Origin: Vombatus ursinus
Lineage: Eukaryota; Chordata; Mammalia; Diprotodontia; Vombatidae
Direction: 5' to 3'
Assembly: GCF_900497805.2 (NCBI RefSeq)
Contig: NW_020954585.1
Span: 46,093,789 to 46,157,788, forward strand
DNA length: 64,000 bases
Below, in pieces: positions 40,158 through 50,190 of this stretch (positions within the stretch are counted from its first letter, which is position 1; every line of letters begins with the position of its first letter). The position numbers and the translations under genes are program-made. The notes under the pieces are model-generated. The model made no database searches. It saw only the letters and a list, made by a program, of their open reading frames with translations, and was not told the DNA's origin.

Positions 40158-40436
40158 AGAGGCAGCTAGGTGGATAGAGCTCTGGGCCTAGAGTCAGAAA
40201 GACCTAAGTTCAAATCCAGTCCCGGGGACTTACTGGGTATGTGATCTTGGGCAGGTCATTTAGTCTGTTTGCCTCAGTTTCTTCAACTGTAAAATGGGTA
40301 TAATAACAGTACCTACCACCCAGGGTTGTTGTGAGGATCAAATTCAATAATGTTTATAAAGTGCTAACGGTGCCTGGCACACATAGGAAGCACTATGTAA
40401 ATGCTATTGTTATTATTATTATTATTATTATTATTA
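40158..40436 (+). repeat. MIR/Ther-like SINE inside the minisatellite
   Basis: Head AGAGGCAGCTAGGTGGATAG, tail GGTTGTTGTGAGGATCAAAT, then GCACTATGTAAATGCTATTG and a TTA run. Confidence 0.92.
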
Positions 40437-40794
40437 GTTTTATTGACATTATAGGTTAGGGTCCATGGTGTCACCTTTGCATTGGCATTGTAGGTGATCA
40501 GTGGTGTTAGCTGTAGTGGTATCTCCTTTGTTGTGACACTGTGGATTGGGGCAGAGGAAATGCAACTCCAGTTTGGTGAGGTCACCTTTGTATCACACTG
40601 TAGGTTAACACTGGGGGTGACCCTTTTATGATTGTGATATGGATTTGAGTTGGTGGTGACATTTTTGTATTGATATTGCAGGGTAGGATTACTGGGCTAT
40701 CTTTGTATTAACATTGTAGGTCAGACAATTAATAAATACGTATAATATTACACATTTATTATACTATATGCTATATATTATGCTATATTATATT

Positions 40795-41771
40795 ATACAT
40801 ATACAAATAATAGCCATTCCCCAACAGATAAATGGTCAAAGGATATGAACAAACAGTTCTCAAAAGAAGAACTGCAAAATATTCACAACCACATGAAAGA
40901 ATTTTCCAAATAACCAACAATAAGTGAAATGCAAATAAAAAACAACCTTGAGGTTTTATTTTACACCCTGCATAAGGGGCGGGGGAGAGACCAAAAATGT
41001 CAATAGTTAATGTTGGAGGGTTGTGGAAGGATAGATATACTAATACATTGTTGGTGGAGCTATGAAATGGTACAACCATTTTGGAAAGCAATTTAGAATT
41101 ATGCAAATAGATTTTAAAAAATCCATAACCTTTGAATCAAAAGATTCTACTACCAGGCTTATACCCCAAGAAAGTCATTGATAAGAAGAAAGTCCCCATA
41201 TACTTCAAAATATTTATAGCAGCACTTTTTGTGATAACTAAGAATTGGAAACAGAACAGATGCCCATCAAGTGGGACATGGCTGAACAAATTATGGTGCA
41301 TAAATATGATATAATATTACTATACTGTAAGAAATGATGTGTGTGATGAATACAGAGAAGCATGGAAAGATCTACCTGAACTGATACACAGTGAAGGAAG
41401 CAGACCTAAGAAAATAATATATGCAATAACTGCAACAATGGAAATGGAAAGAATGACACACCAAAAAAAAAAAAAAGAAAATATTAAAAAAATCATAAAG
41501 ATCTCATATTATAAAGAGCTCATCTCATTATAAAGATCAATCAGGACTAAAATAAAGAGATATGACAAGACACCTCTAACCTACCCCTTGGTGGAGATGA
41601 GAAGTCTACAGGCATTACACATTGCACATATTTTTGTGCTGTTTTTTTTTTTCTGGCTAAAAAATACTATTTGTCATATGGGATGGCTATCTGGGAGAGA
41701 GAGAGAGAGACTTGGGATAACTATAGTGATGTAAGAAATAGAAAATATCAATAAAAATAATTTTAAAAATT
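40795..41771 (+). repeat. L1 LINE 3' end inside the minisatellite
   Basis: About 970 bp. ORF2 C-terminal part readable as short frames (for example FKIFIAALFVITKNWKQNRC followed by a SSGTWLNKLW block), decayed 3' untranslated region, end AATATCAATAAAAATAATTT. It starts in ORF2 and is therefore 5'-truncated, as is usual for L1 insertions. Confidence 0.9.
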
Positions 41772-41945
41772 GTAAGTCAAGGTCCACAGTGTCACCTTTG
41801 AATCGATTTTGTAGGTCAGGGTGGATGGTGACCCCTTTGTGTTAATGCTCTAAATTATAGTTCGTGTTTCCTTTATGGTGACACTGAAGGTTAAGTGGCC
41901 CTCTGTTGTCATTCTGTAGGTGAAGGTTGGTGGTAGCATCTTTGT

Positions 41946-42464
41946 GATGAAAACAAACAATTCCACATCCTACCAAAAACAAGGGAGAGGGAAAGCTTCA
42001 GGACCCTTGAGGTTGGTACAAGGTGTCAGGTATTCAGTCCTCACTGTTGATGGAGACTGGCAAAGCACTTTAGCTTTCATGGTTATCACAGAAACTCAAT
42101 TGGGATGGCCTGGGCGCTACTGGAATCACTTCCCCTCTTTGGGCCCAGCTTACTTTTCTATAAAATGAGGGCACTGGAAGGTCCTTTCTAGTGCAAATAT
42201 TCCTCTAAACCCAGCATCCATTTCAGAAATACACAACTTAAGAGGGCTTTTAGAATACAGCAATATAAATAGTGAAAGAAGGTAACAACATGTCCTTATG
42301 GAAAGAACCAAAGAATTAAGGCTATTGAGATCAGGAGCTCTGAAGGCAACTTAACAACAGTCTTTCAGATGATGAAGGGTTAATAATATATAGTGGAGTA
42401 AACAGCTGCAGAAAGCACAAGATAAAAGGAAGCAGGCTGAAATACTAACAAAAGAGATCCACAG
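41946..42464. other. Mostly unique DNA
   Basis: A worn MIR-like SINE at about 42095-42215 (GGGCCCAGCTTACTTTTCTA). Beyond it nothing is recognised with confidence. Confidence 0.45.
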
Positions 42465-43385
42465 TCACAGAGCCTTGGAGTGGGAAGGGCCCTTACAGGC
42501 CATCTGGTCTGACTTAACACAGACCTCCCTTCAGCATTTGATCAACCAGTTTCTGTTTGAACACTTCCAGTGTTGAGAAGCTCATGAGGCAGTCCGTCCA
42601 ATTTTTAAAAATGTTCTTTTTTTTAATTAAGAATTTAATCATTAATAAACACAACCATCCCAATATACAAATAACAAGGAGGACAGGATATGAAATAATT
42701 TGCTTCTGTTATATAGTATCTTTTAAAGTATCTATTAAGTTTGACAAGTTAGTAATAAATTGCTGTTTGTCACCTGAGTGTTTTTGTTTTCTTCTGTATA
42801 TTTGATTAGTGTTTTATCTGTGCTCTTTTCTTTCATTTTTTTTTTTTTTGTATTTCTGTGACTTACACTAACTCTCCCTGGCCCCATAAAAGCCCTCCCT
42901 TGAAGTCAAACAAGACAAATCAACACATGAGCTATATCCGAAAATAAATATCTCATTCTGCATCTCTAGTCCATCTCTGTGTCTTCCCTGGCTGAGGCAT
43001 GCTTTATCATTATTCTTCTTAATTAATAGTTAGCCTTTCAAAGTTGTTTTCCTTTACATCATTGTGCTCATTGTATGTATTGTTCTCCTGCTCCTACTCA
43101 TTTCATTCTGCATCAGTTCATACAAGTCTTCCCAAGTTTCTCTGAATTTTTCATATTCATAATTTCTTCAAGCACATTAATATGCCACAATTTGTTCAGC
43201 CATTCCCCAAATGACGGGTACATATTTGTTTCTAGTTCTTTGCTACTAATAAAAGTGCTTCTAGAAATATTTTTGTTCACATGCAGACCATTCAGCTTTC
43301 ACACAGCTCTAACCATTAGAAAACTCTTCCATATTCTGAAATGAAATCTGCCTCCCTGTAACTTCCATCCATTTCATCCCAGATC
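42465..43385 (-). repeat. CR1/L3 LINE 3' end interrupted by an L1
   Basis: CCTTGGAGTGGGAAGGGCCC and GTTTGAACACTTCCAGTGTT before the L1; CACAGCTCTAACCATTAGAA and AAATCTGCCTCCCTGTAACT after it. They are consecutive blocks of the antisense CR1/L3 3' end. Confidence 0.8.
42606..43295 (-). repeat. L1 LINE 3' part nested in CR1/L3
   Basis: TAAATATCTCATTCTGCATC, TTAGCCTTTCAAAGTTGTTT, TCATTCTGCATCAGTTCATA, GCCATTCCCCAAATGACGGG: antisense L1 of the same family as 16590. Confidence 0.85.
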
Positions 43386-43469
43386 TCTCCCTTGACATCC
43401 CATACATATCCCATCAGCTACAGAGGCTAAGCCTAATCCCTTTTCCACATGGACAGCCCTTGAAGTATT

Positions 43470-44362
43470 TCATAGACTCAACATGTCCAAAAACTGAATT
43501 CATTAATCTTTCCGTCAAAACCCTCTCCTCTTCCCTTTCACAATTGAGGGCAACACCATTCTTCCAGTCACCCAGGCTCCAAACCTTGTCATCCACTTAC
43601 ACAAAGTCCTGTAGATTCTACCTGTGAAACATCTCTTGTATTCACATTCCTTTCTCTTCTTGGACACAGCTGCCACTCTGGTGTGGGCTCTCATCATCTC
43701 ATGCTTGGATTACTGAAAATAGATTTCTGGTTGGTCTCCCTGCTTCAAGTCTTTCACATTGGTCTATTCTCCATTAGAAGCCAAAGAGATCTTCCTAAAG
43801 TGCAGGTCTGATCACCCCTCTGCCCCCTACTCAGTAAACTCCAGTGGTTCCCTATTACTTCCAGGGTTAAATATCAAACCCTCCTCTTGGCTTTTAAACC
43901 TAGCCCTTTCTTATCTCTCCACTCTTTTTATATGTTTATTCCTCTCCATATATGCTGTGATCCAGTGATTCTAGCCTCCTTGCTAGTCTTCACAGGACAT
44001 GCCATCTTACCTGAATCTGCTTTTCTGGTGGTTTGTCCCAGGATCTATGTCCAGGCCTGGAATGCTCTCCCACTTCATCTCCCCACTTCTTGGCTACCCT
44101 GGCTTCTTTCAGCTTTCACCTCAAAATCTCATTTCTGCAAGAGGCCTTGACTAATTCTCCTCAATGCTAATGTCTTCATAAGGAATCATTTCCAATTCAC
44201 CCTGACTATATCTTGGAGGGACAAAGCCACTTGCATGTTGACTCCTCCATTATGATGTAAGCTCCTGGATGGCAGGGATTGTTTTCATATTTCTTTGTAT
44301 CCCTATTATTTAGTACAGTGCCTGGTACAAAGTGGCACTTAATAAAATGCTTATTGAATAAC
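43470..44362 (+). repeat. Longest L2 LINE 3' region of the window
   Basis: Starts about AACATGTCCAAAAACTGAAT, passes AAAGTGCAGGTCTGATCACC, AACTCCAGTGGTTCCCTATT, GGCCTGGAATGCTCTCCCAC, GATGTAAGCTCCTGGATGGC and ends CAGTGCCTGGTACAAAGTGG. It shows all blocks that appear separately elsewhere, and gives the order for reading the fragments. Confidence 0.92.
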
Positions 44363-44367
44363 CTGGA

Positions 44368-44455
44368 AGAAATTATATGATTGAAACCCCTCAATTTACA
44401 TATGAGGAAACTGAGGCCCAGAGAGTTTAAGAAACTTGAAGCCATTTCTGACAAA
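44368..44455 (-). repeat. MIR-like SINE fragment
   Basis: CATATGAGGAAACTGAGGCC, CAGAGAGTTTAAG. Confidence 0.75.
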
Positions 44456-44467
44456 CCTATCAAGCAG

Positions 44468-44690
44468 GGGTGTCCTGGAACCAGTTTGATTGTTAAATTT
44501 TCAGTGTGAGCATTGCAAATAGGACAAATCAGGGTTTGGTTTATTGTTTTGGTGACTGTCTAGGCTTAAAGAAATTAAGGAGAAAATACTAATAAGGCAA
44601 AATAAGCTTTTAAAAAGTGTGTCCAGCATATGTATATGTGTGTGTGTTTTTCCAGAGAGTTCCTAACTCTTATTTTTTTTTTCTTCAGGA
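44468..44690 (+). repeat. Unclassified dispersed repeat, copy 2
   Basis: Partner of 31808-32050 (see there). A TG-rich run at 44630-44648 interrupts its right part. Confidence 0.7.
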
Positions 44691-44931
44691 TAAACAAGCC
44701 TAGTTCCTTCAACTGCTGTGACAAGGTTTCTAGATCACTTACTATCCTGGCCACTTGAGTGAGGACTAAGAATAATTTTTCAGTTCTGACTACAATAGTA
44801 GCAAGCTGTCACATGCTTCAGTTTTCGCTCTTGAGTCACTAAGTCTTTTTTGAGCATCTGCTCTGTCCTGGGCTTATGCCTAAGTGAAGCAGGCCTCTGG
44901 GTTGGCCCCCACTAATGATACCTTTCCTTCA
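44691..44931. other. Unique DNA, no gene seen
   Basis: No repeat recognised. Confidence 0.4.
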
Positions 44932-45056
44932 TTCAAGAAGCATTTATTAAAATACCTGCCTTGTGCCAGGTACTGTGCTGGCTGCTGGCAATGGAGAGAC
45001 AAACAAAAAAACAAACAAAAAAGAAACAGTAGCTGCCCTCAAGGATCTTACATTGT
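44932..45056 (-). repeat. L2 3' end
   Basis: AGAAGCATTTATTAAAATAC, TTGTGCCAGGTACTGTGC, TGCCCTCAAGGATCTTACAT, with an A-rich expansion in the middle. Confidence 0.85.
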
Positions 45057-45344
45057 ATCTCTCTTCACCTACAGGTTACCTCTGAGTCTATAGTGAAATA
45101 TTATTGTCACCATATCCCTTTCATCTTTTTAAATAACTCAAGCCTCATCTTCTTCAGAAAGCTTTCTTTGAATGAGACAAACCAATCACTAACCTTCAAA
45201 ATTAATTTTCATGGCACCCTTCCCGAAAGGCTACTCCTGGAAAGATCATATAGGTCTTGGTGTATTATTGTTTCATGGTTACCCTGGAATTCCAGGTATT
45301 AAGACCTGTGCAGGTAATATAAACATCTGTCTTTACCACTAACA

Positions 45345-45510
45345 ATAATAAACTAATCATTAATATAGCATTTCAAGATTTTCAAAAATGCTTTTCTTAA
45401 AATAACGGCTAGTGATAGTACTATTACCCCTATTTTACAGATGAGGCTCGGAAAGGAGAGTGACACGCTTATGTCCAGACCACGATTAAATGTACGTCAA
45501 GGGACTTGAC
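45345..45510 (-). repeat. MIR/Ther-like SINE
   Basis: AACAATAATAAACTAATCAT, CCCTATTTTACAGATGAGGC; worn. Confidence 0.75.
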
Positions 45511-46195
45511 TACAAGTCGTCTCCCCTAGGCCAGGGCTGTTTCTACCACCTCAGTGAGTGCCTTAGGGACATTCGGAGGAGAATGAGGCAGAATGAGCGG
45601 TAGCAGGATGGCCTATGAAAGCAGCGGGTGGGAGGGGGGGGGGGGGAAGGGATGATCCAGTAACCCTTCCCCCCAATCAAAACCCCAGAGCCCTCTGTCC
45701 CTTCGTTGCTCCAGGAGTAGTCGGTCAAGGTAGAGTTCACTATCAGTTGGAGGTTCCACTAGTATCTGGTGGGCTGGGGATCTGGCTGTATGTTCAGCAG
45801 AAAGAAAACAGGAGCCCCACAGGCTGTGTTCCCGCTGAGGGGAATAGAGAACTTGTTTTGACTGGTAAACTTATCCAGAGGACAGGCAGAGGAGAAGGGA
45901 GCTCGGCAAAGCAGTAGCAGCAGCAAAAATAAAACAAAAAAACCAAAAACCCCAAACCAAACAGCCCCAATGACATTTCACACACTCACCTCCCAAGGTA
46001 GAAAAAGACTTCTTGAGTCTTGGAATCGAGGGAGAGAAGTAGAAAAAGAAATCCCTCTCTGTACAGGAGAGAGGAGGGGAAAGTAAAGAAAGAGGGGGAG
46101 AGAGAGAGTTCAAAATCACATCTGCCTGCAGCTAGGGAGGTTGGAGGAGGGGGAAACAAAGATTGCAAATTCCCACCCAGTTAGCAGCCGGTTGG
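45511..46195. other. Repeat-poor flank of the CpG island
   Basis: No interspersed repeat. A poly-G run at 45632-45646 and A-rich patch near 45925-45960. Overlapping frames of 60-100 codons on both strands are low-complexity. Confidence 0.45.
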
Positions 46196-47340
46196 AAGTA
46201 CTGTACGCCTTTGCCTCTGGGTGATTAAAGTGCTCAGGTCTCTTTAAGATCAGGACTCAGCCAAGTAACCTGTAGCTAGGACTGGAGTTTCCAGAGGGAG
46301 GAGGACTATGTTTACACAAAAGCCTCGGAAGGCCGAGCCAGGAGGGAGGGAGGGAGGGTGGGATGGGGGTGGGGAGGTCGCCTGGGTCCTTCTGCACAGC
46401 CTCCTGGCTACCGAAGCGTTGGGTTTCCACGCACAGCCTTGCTTTCTGAGAGCTTAGGGCTTGGGAGGAGGGTGGGCCGCGGAGCCTGGGCTGTGGTCGG
46501 GCCGCTGCTGTTTGCTCGCCTCTTAAGGGCGAAACCCGACCGGGAGCCTCCGTTCTGAGCTCAGAGCTGGCTTTTTTGGAACTCCCAACATAGCGCTTTT
46601 TTAACATAGACACCGAGAATAGATGTGTTCATTAGCAATGCCCAGCCACAAGAGGGATTTTTGCAAGGCGGGGGCGGAGCGGGATGGCAAAGAAAAAGAG
46701 AACTCTGGATTTTTATTTTTTAAAAAAATGTTAGTGTTAGACTCCGCAGGAGGGGACTCAATCTTTCGATCTCTAGGCGGAGCAGCCTCTTGCTGTAGCG
46801 GGGCTGCAGAGGGAGAGGCGGAAGAGCCTCGGCCCAGAGCCGGGGCTGGACGGGGCGCCAAGGGGCCGTGGGTCTTAGGGCTCCCAAGGTCATTGTGTGA
46901 ACCTGGCTGAGCCGTCCAGGTGCGCGCGGGGCCGGGGCTTCCCGGATTCTGGCTTCGGGCTGTGCGCGCGTGCCTATGCCACGCAGGTCCAGCGGGGAAA
47001 AGGGCTTGGGGTGGAGCAGGGGAACCCAATATGTGTGGCTGCGGTTGGGTGCTCGCAACTTCCCCAGCCCGCTGCCCCCAGTCGCCAAACCCTGGCCTTC
47101 CTTCCCGGGTTTGAAATGTAGCCGCAGGGGCTTCTGATTTCCCCGCGCCCTTTCTCTGCCATGCCTGCGCGCCCCCTTCCCGCCGCGCCCAGGCTGCTAG
47201 GGTTTCCCCTCCCCTCCCCTTTTGCTGTTTTGAGAGAAACCCATTGTACTCTTCTCTGAAGGATAGGGGCCCCTCTGTTTTTTTTTTTTTAAGTAGGGGT
47301 GGGCATTTCTTCCCTCGGGGGTTGGGAGGGAGCCCCGTAG
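46196..47340. promoter_or_regulatory. CpG island, likely promoter or first-exon region
   Basis: GC-rich and dense in CpG, in contrast to the rest of the window: by hand I count about 17 CpG in 46830-46999. It contains several GC-box-like sites (GGGGCGGAGC at 46670-46679, GGCGGAGCAGCC). A donor-like CAG/GTGCGC lies at 46918-46925 on the plus strand. A minus-strand frame of 263 codons (47392-46601) spans it, rich in P, A, G and R. I see no domain in it, and such frames arise readily in GC-rich islands. Confidence 0.7.
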
Positions 47341-47570
47341 GCTGGTGCTTTATTAAGCTTGGGAGTTTTCCGCCGCCTTCCTCCATTTGCACTTTTCCCT
47401 TTAATGGTTTTTTACCGGGTAAGGCGCTGCTTCTGAGCTCCAGGTTAGCTATAAAATATTACAAAGTGTGCATTTAAATGCACAACATGCAGGCTGCTCT
47501 CCCATTAGTGGAATTAATTTGAATAGATGGCGTTATGTTTGGTGGGGTGGGAAGGAAGACGCAACCCCTC
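47341..47570. promoter_or_regulatory. Repeat-free AT segment beside the CpG island, with palindrome
   Basis: Contains CTATAAAATATTAC (TATA-like, about 47450-47463), an 18-bp perfect palindrome at 47467-47484 and homeodomain-type sites (CCCATTAGTGGAATTAATTT). Composition shifts abruptly from the island. Candidate regulatory element; direction of any promoter is not determined. Confidence 0.45.
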
Positions 47571-48059
47571 CTCCCCCCAAAAAGATCGCCCATGAAGAAA
47601 TGTTCAAAGTGTTTGAGGCAGTGTCCCAAACCCCAAATAAAAATTTATAGGATGAGGAGAGATTTTTTTTTTAATTAAGGGAGGCGGGGGTGGTGGAAGG
47701 AACCGAATTACATCATCCCTTAAAAGACTGCAGAGCAGTTTGTTCATCAGATTAAAAAATAATGCACGCGAGAGTGGGGGTGAGGGGGAGGGAAGGGTAA
47801 GGTGGAGCTCCGCGCTGGGGGTGGGGGGGGGGGGTAAAAGAGGAGCATGTTCGGCTTTGTTGAAGTTTTGAAAAGGATTGAAGTGCAGCCGGAGAGATGG
47901 GAAGCGTCGGGGGAGGCCGGGGGGGGGGGTCGTGTGTTGCAAGGAGGCGCTAGCTGCACCAAGTAGAGACTCCCAGCCATGGATAGACTCTCCCGAGGGT
48001 TGGTGGAGGGGTGGGATGCGGGAGGACGGCTTAAAAGGACATTTCTGCTCATATGGTGT
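47571..48059. other. Repeat-free G-rich region
   Basis: G-runs at 47819-47832 and about 47921-47928. Includes AATTACATCATCCCTTAAAA (47705-47724). Overlapping low-complexity frames; no gene called. Confidence 0.4.
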
Positions 48060-48310
48060 TTATTAACTAGCGTCTTTCTAGTTGTAAAGAATAATTTAAA
48101 GCTTTTTGGGTTTTGTTTTGCATTGACAAATGAACATCTGGGCTGAATGCTGCCCTAGCTTCTTTATCAGATAACTTTCCTCCCAGAACATTGATTGCCA
48201 CTGTGGCACTAACGGCTTTAACGGCTTTTCCCCACCCTCGGGCCCTAACCATCCTCATTTGAATAGGTTTGCAGTTATATTAACCTTTCAATATAAATGC
48301 GCCTTTCTCC
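48060..48310. promoter_or_regulatory. Candidate enhancer-like segment with GATA and MYB-type motifs
   Basis: TTATCAGATAA (48164-48174) places two GATA cores in opposite orientation. Two TAACGG (MYB-type) sites lie 9 bp apart in ACTAACGGCTTTAACGGC (48209-48226). Also TTGCATTGACAAATG and AATATAAATGC. No repeat and no open frame of note. Confidence 0.4.
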
Positions 48311-48409
48311 TATTTTTTTTTTAGCTGCAAATTATTTCAACTCCATTCCTCACATTTTTTCGAGGCTTTTGATTGTCTCTGTCTCCCCCTGCTTCCAATG
48401 TGAAGGGGG

Positions 48410-48431
48410 GATGATGATGATGATGATGATA
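48410..48431. repeat. GAT trinucleotide microsatellite
   Basis: Seven GAT units, ending GATAG. Confidence 0.95.
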
Positions 48432-49231
48432 GAATGGCACCCCACCCCCCACCCCCCACTTACCCCTTTTTACATTCCTCCAAGTGCGGGTTTGGAAAAT
48501 GATGCCTTTTGAGAGCCTTTGGGGGCTGCTGTTTGGCTGGGAGGTGGTGGTGTTGGAGATGAATTTTATCTGGTTTGGTGTCCAGCCCAACAGTTCCCAA
48601 ACATTTTTGTAAATTTCTGAGGAGCATAAATACAGACTATAAAAACAAACAGGCTGAAAAAAAAATCCCCAGGCCCTACCAAAGCCTCTCTCTGGCCAAA
48701 TAAATAAAACCACTAGAGTTGGAACCCCTCGTCTGAGGGCTGGGGGAGGGACAGTTGTTTTAAGCAAGTTTTTCCTTCACATCTGGAGATTCCCCAAAGG
48801 CTGTAAACTCTGGAGAATTGAAGTGCCGAGTTCCTTTGGCATTCTTGGGAGTCCGAAATGCAGGCATCAGCAGTTTCTCTGCCTTGGCAGGAAGGTTGAA
48901 ATCCCGCATAAATACTGCACCGTTGAGAGGTTTGCTGTACCTTGCAATGCTTATCAGAGGACAACATCATTATATAAAGGACCATCACTTTTCCCCAAAG
49001 AATTGAACAGCTCTGCACTCCTCCTTCTAGGAGTGAACTTCCATGTGGACAGAAGGGCGAAATTAACAAGGCCAGGAGCCTATTGAGTTAGGGGATTCAT
49101 GTTTTCTAGGCTGATGGATGGATAGTTTTCCATTTAACCTAGTCCTACTGTAAGATTCTGCCAAGCATGTCTACAGGAGAGACTGAATACTGCTATTACT
49201 CAACCTGGATTGCAAGGAGAGTTGAAATTCT
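48432..49231. other. Repeat-free DNA, no supported gene
   Basis: About 800 bases free of interspersed repeats, closing the repeat-poor block. Antisense frames of 118-148 codons at 48321-49069 overlap, one crossing the GAT microsatellite (giving a His run). No domain recognised. Confidence 0.4.
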
Positions 49232-50190
49232 TTTATTAATAATGATGAAGTTATACTTTACATTTATATGGTGCTTGCATAATGTTTTAGACTTTTCAAA
49301 GAGCTTTCACATTCATTTTATCCTTCTACCTGGGTGAAGTTAAACCAAGTCCATAGTTTTAGCCCTATTTATTTTTTACTTAAATTTTATTTTATTTTCA
49401 GTTCCATATCTTTTCCCTCCTACCTCCCCATCAGTCCCCCTTCCCTTGAGAAAGTAAGAAAAACAAAACCAGTTACAAATATATAGCCAATTGGAACAAA
49501 TTCTCATATTGACCATGTCCAAATAGATAGAGATATACATATATATGTGGATATATACTATATCTGTAATATACACATGTGTATACACGTGTATGTGTGT
49601 GTATATGTATGTCAATCTGTACTCTGGAGGTAGGCAGCATGTTCATCATGAGTCTTCTGGAATTGTGGGTTGGTCATTGATCAAAGTTCCTAAGTCTTTC
49701 AGAGTAGTTTGTCTTTACGGAGTGGTATAATCGTTCTGCTGGTTCTCTCACTTCACTAAGCATCAGTTCATGCAAATTTTTCCAGGCTTCTCTTCAACCA
49801 TCCCCTTTATCATTTCTTACAGCACAATAGTATTCACATATATATGCACACACATACGTATAAATGTTGTGTGTATCTATTTTGTTCAATCGTTTTCCAA
49901 TTGATGGGCATCCCCTCAGTTTCCAATTCTTTGCCACCACAAAAGCTGCTGCAAGTATGTTTGTACATACGGATGGGTCTCTTTACTCTTTCTTTGATCT
50001 CTTTGGGGTTTAGACCTAGTAGTAATACCATTGGGTTAAAAGGTATGCACAATTTAATAGCTTTTTGGCGTAGTTCCAAATTTTAGCCCCATTTCATAGA
50101 TGAGAAAAGGGAAGCAAAGAGGGATTCTATCTCATAATGGGATTAGGACTTGAAGCTCTTGATTCCCAGCCCCAAATCAGCACTCTTCAT
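49232..50190 (-). repeat. MIR/Ther-like SINE interrupted by L1
   Basis: Tail at 49232-49365 (ATTTATATGGTGCTTGCATA); body at 50078-50190 (AGCCCCATTTCATAGATGAG). TTTTAGCCC is found at both junctions (49357-49365 and 50081-50089). Confidence 0.82.
49366..50077 (-). repeat. L1 LINE 3' part nested in the SINE
   Basis: Antisense L1 with an AT/GT microsatellite at about 49522-49612. ORF2 C-terminal sequence at 49740-50070 (CACTTCACTAAGCATCAGTT, CAATTGATGGGCATCCCCTC, TCTCTTTGGGGTTTAGACC). 5'-truncated. Confidence 0.85.

Larger units (their letters stand above)
40012..41945. repeat. Diverged 39-bp minisatellite, split by a SINE and an L1
   Basis: Three array pieces: about 40012-40157, 40437-40725 and 41772-41945. 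Each unit carries CACCTTTGTATTGA, then ACATTGTAGGTCAGG, then GTTGGTGG, with period near 39 bp; about a dozen worn units are visible. Both gaps are occupied by later insertions. 39 is a multiple of 3, which explains the repeating PxxTYN-type pattern in an antisense frame (40364-40585), but I see no sign that it is a gene. Confidence 0.85.

Noticed and set aside
40364-40585. Repetitive antisense frame as a secreted repeat protein
   Set aside because: It arises because the minisatellite period is a multiple of 3; half of the frame runs through a TTA run of the SINE.
41132-41533. Plus-strand frames as a host gene
   Set aside because: They are consecutive pieces of L1 ORF2 inside the L1 insertion.
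46918-46925. Firm first-exon donor site
   Set aside because: A single CAG/GTGCGC match in GC-rich DNA is expected by chance; kept only as a hint within the CpG island.
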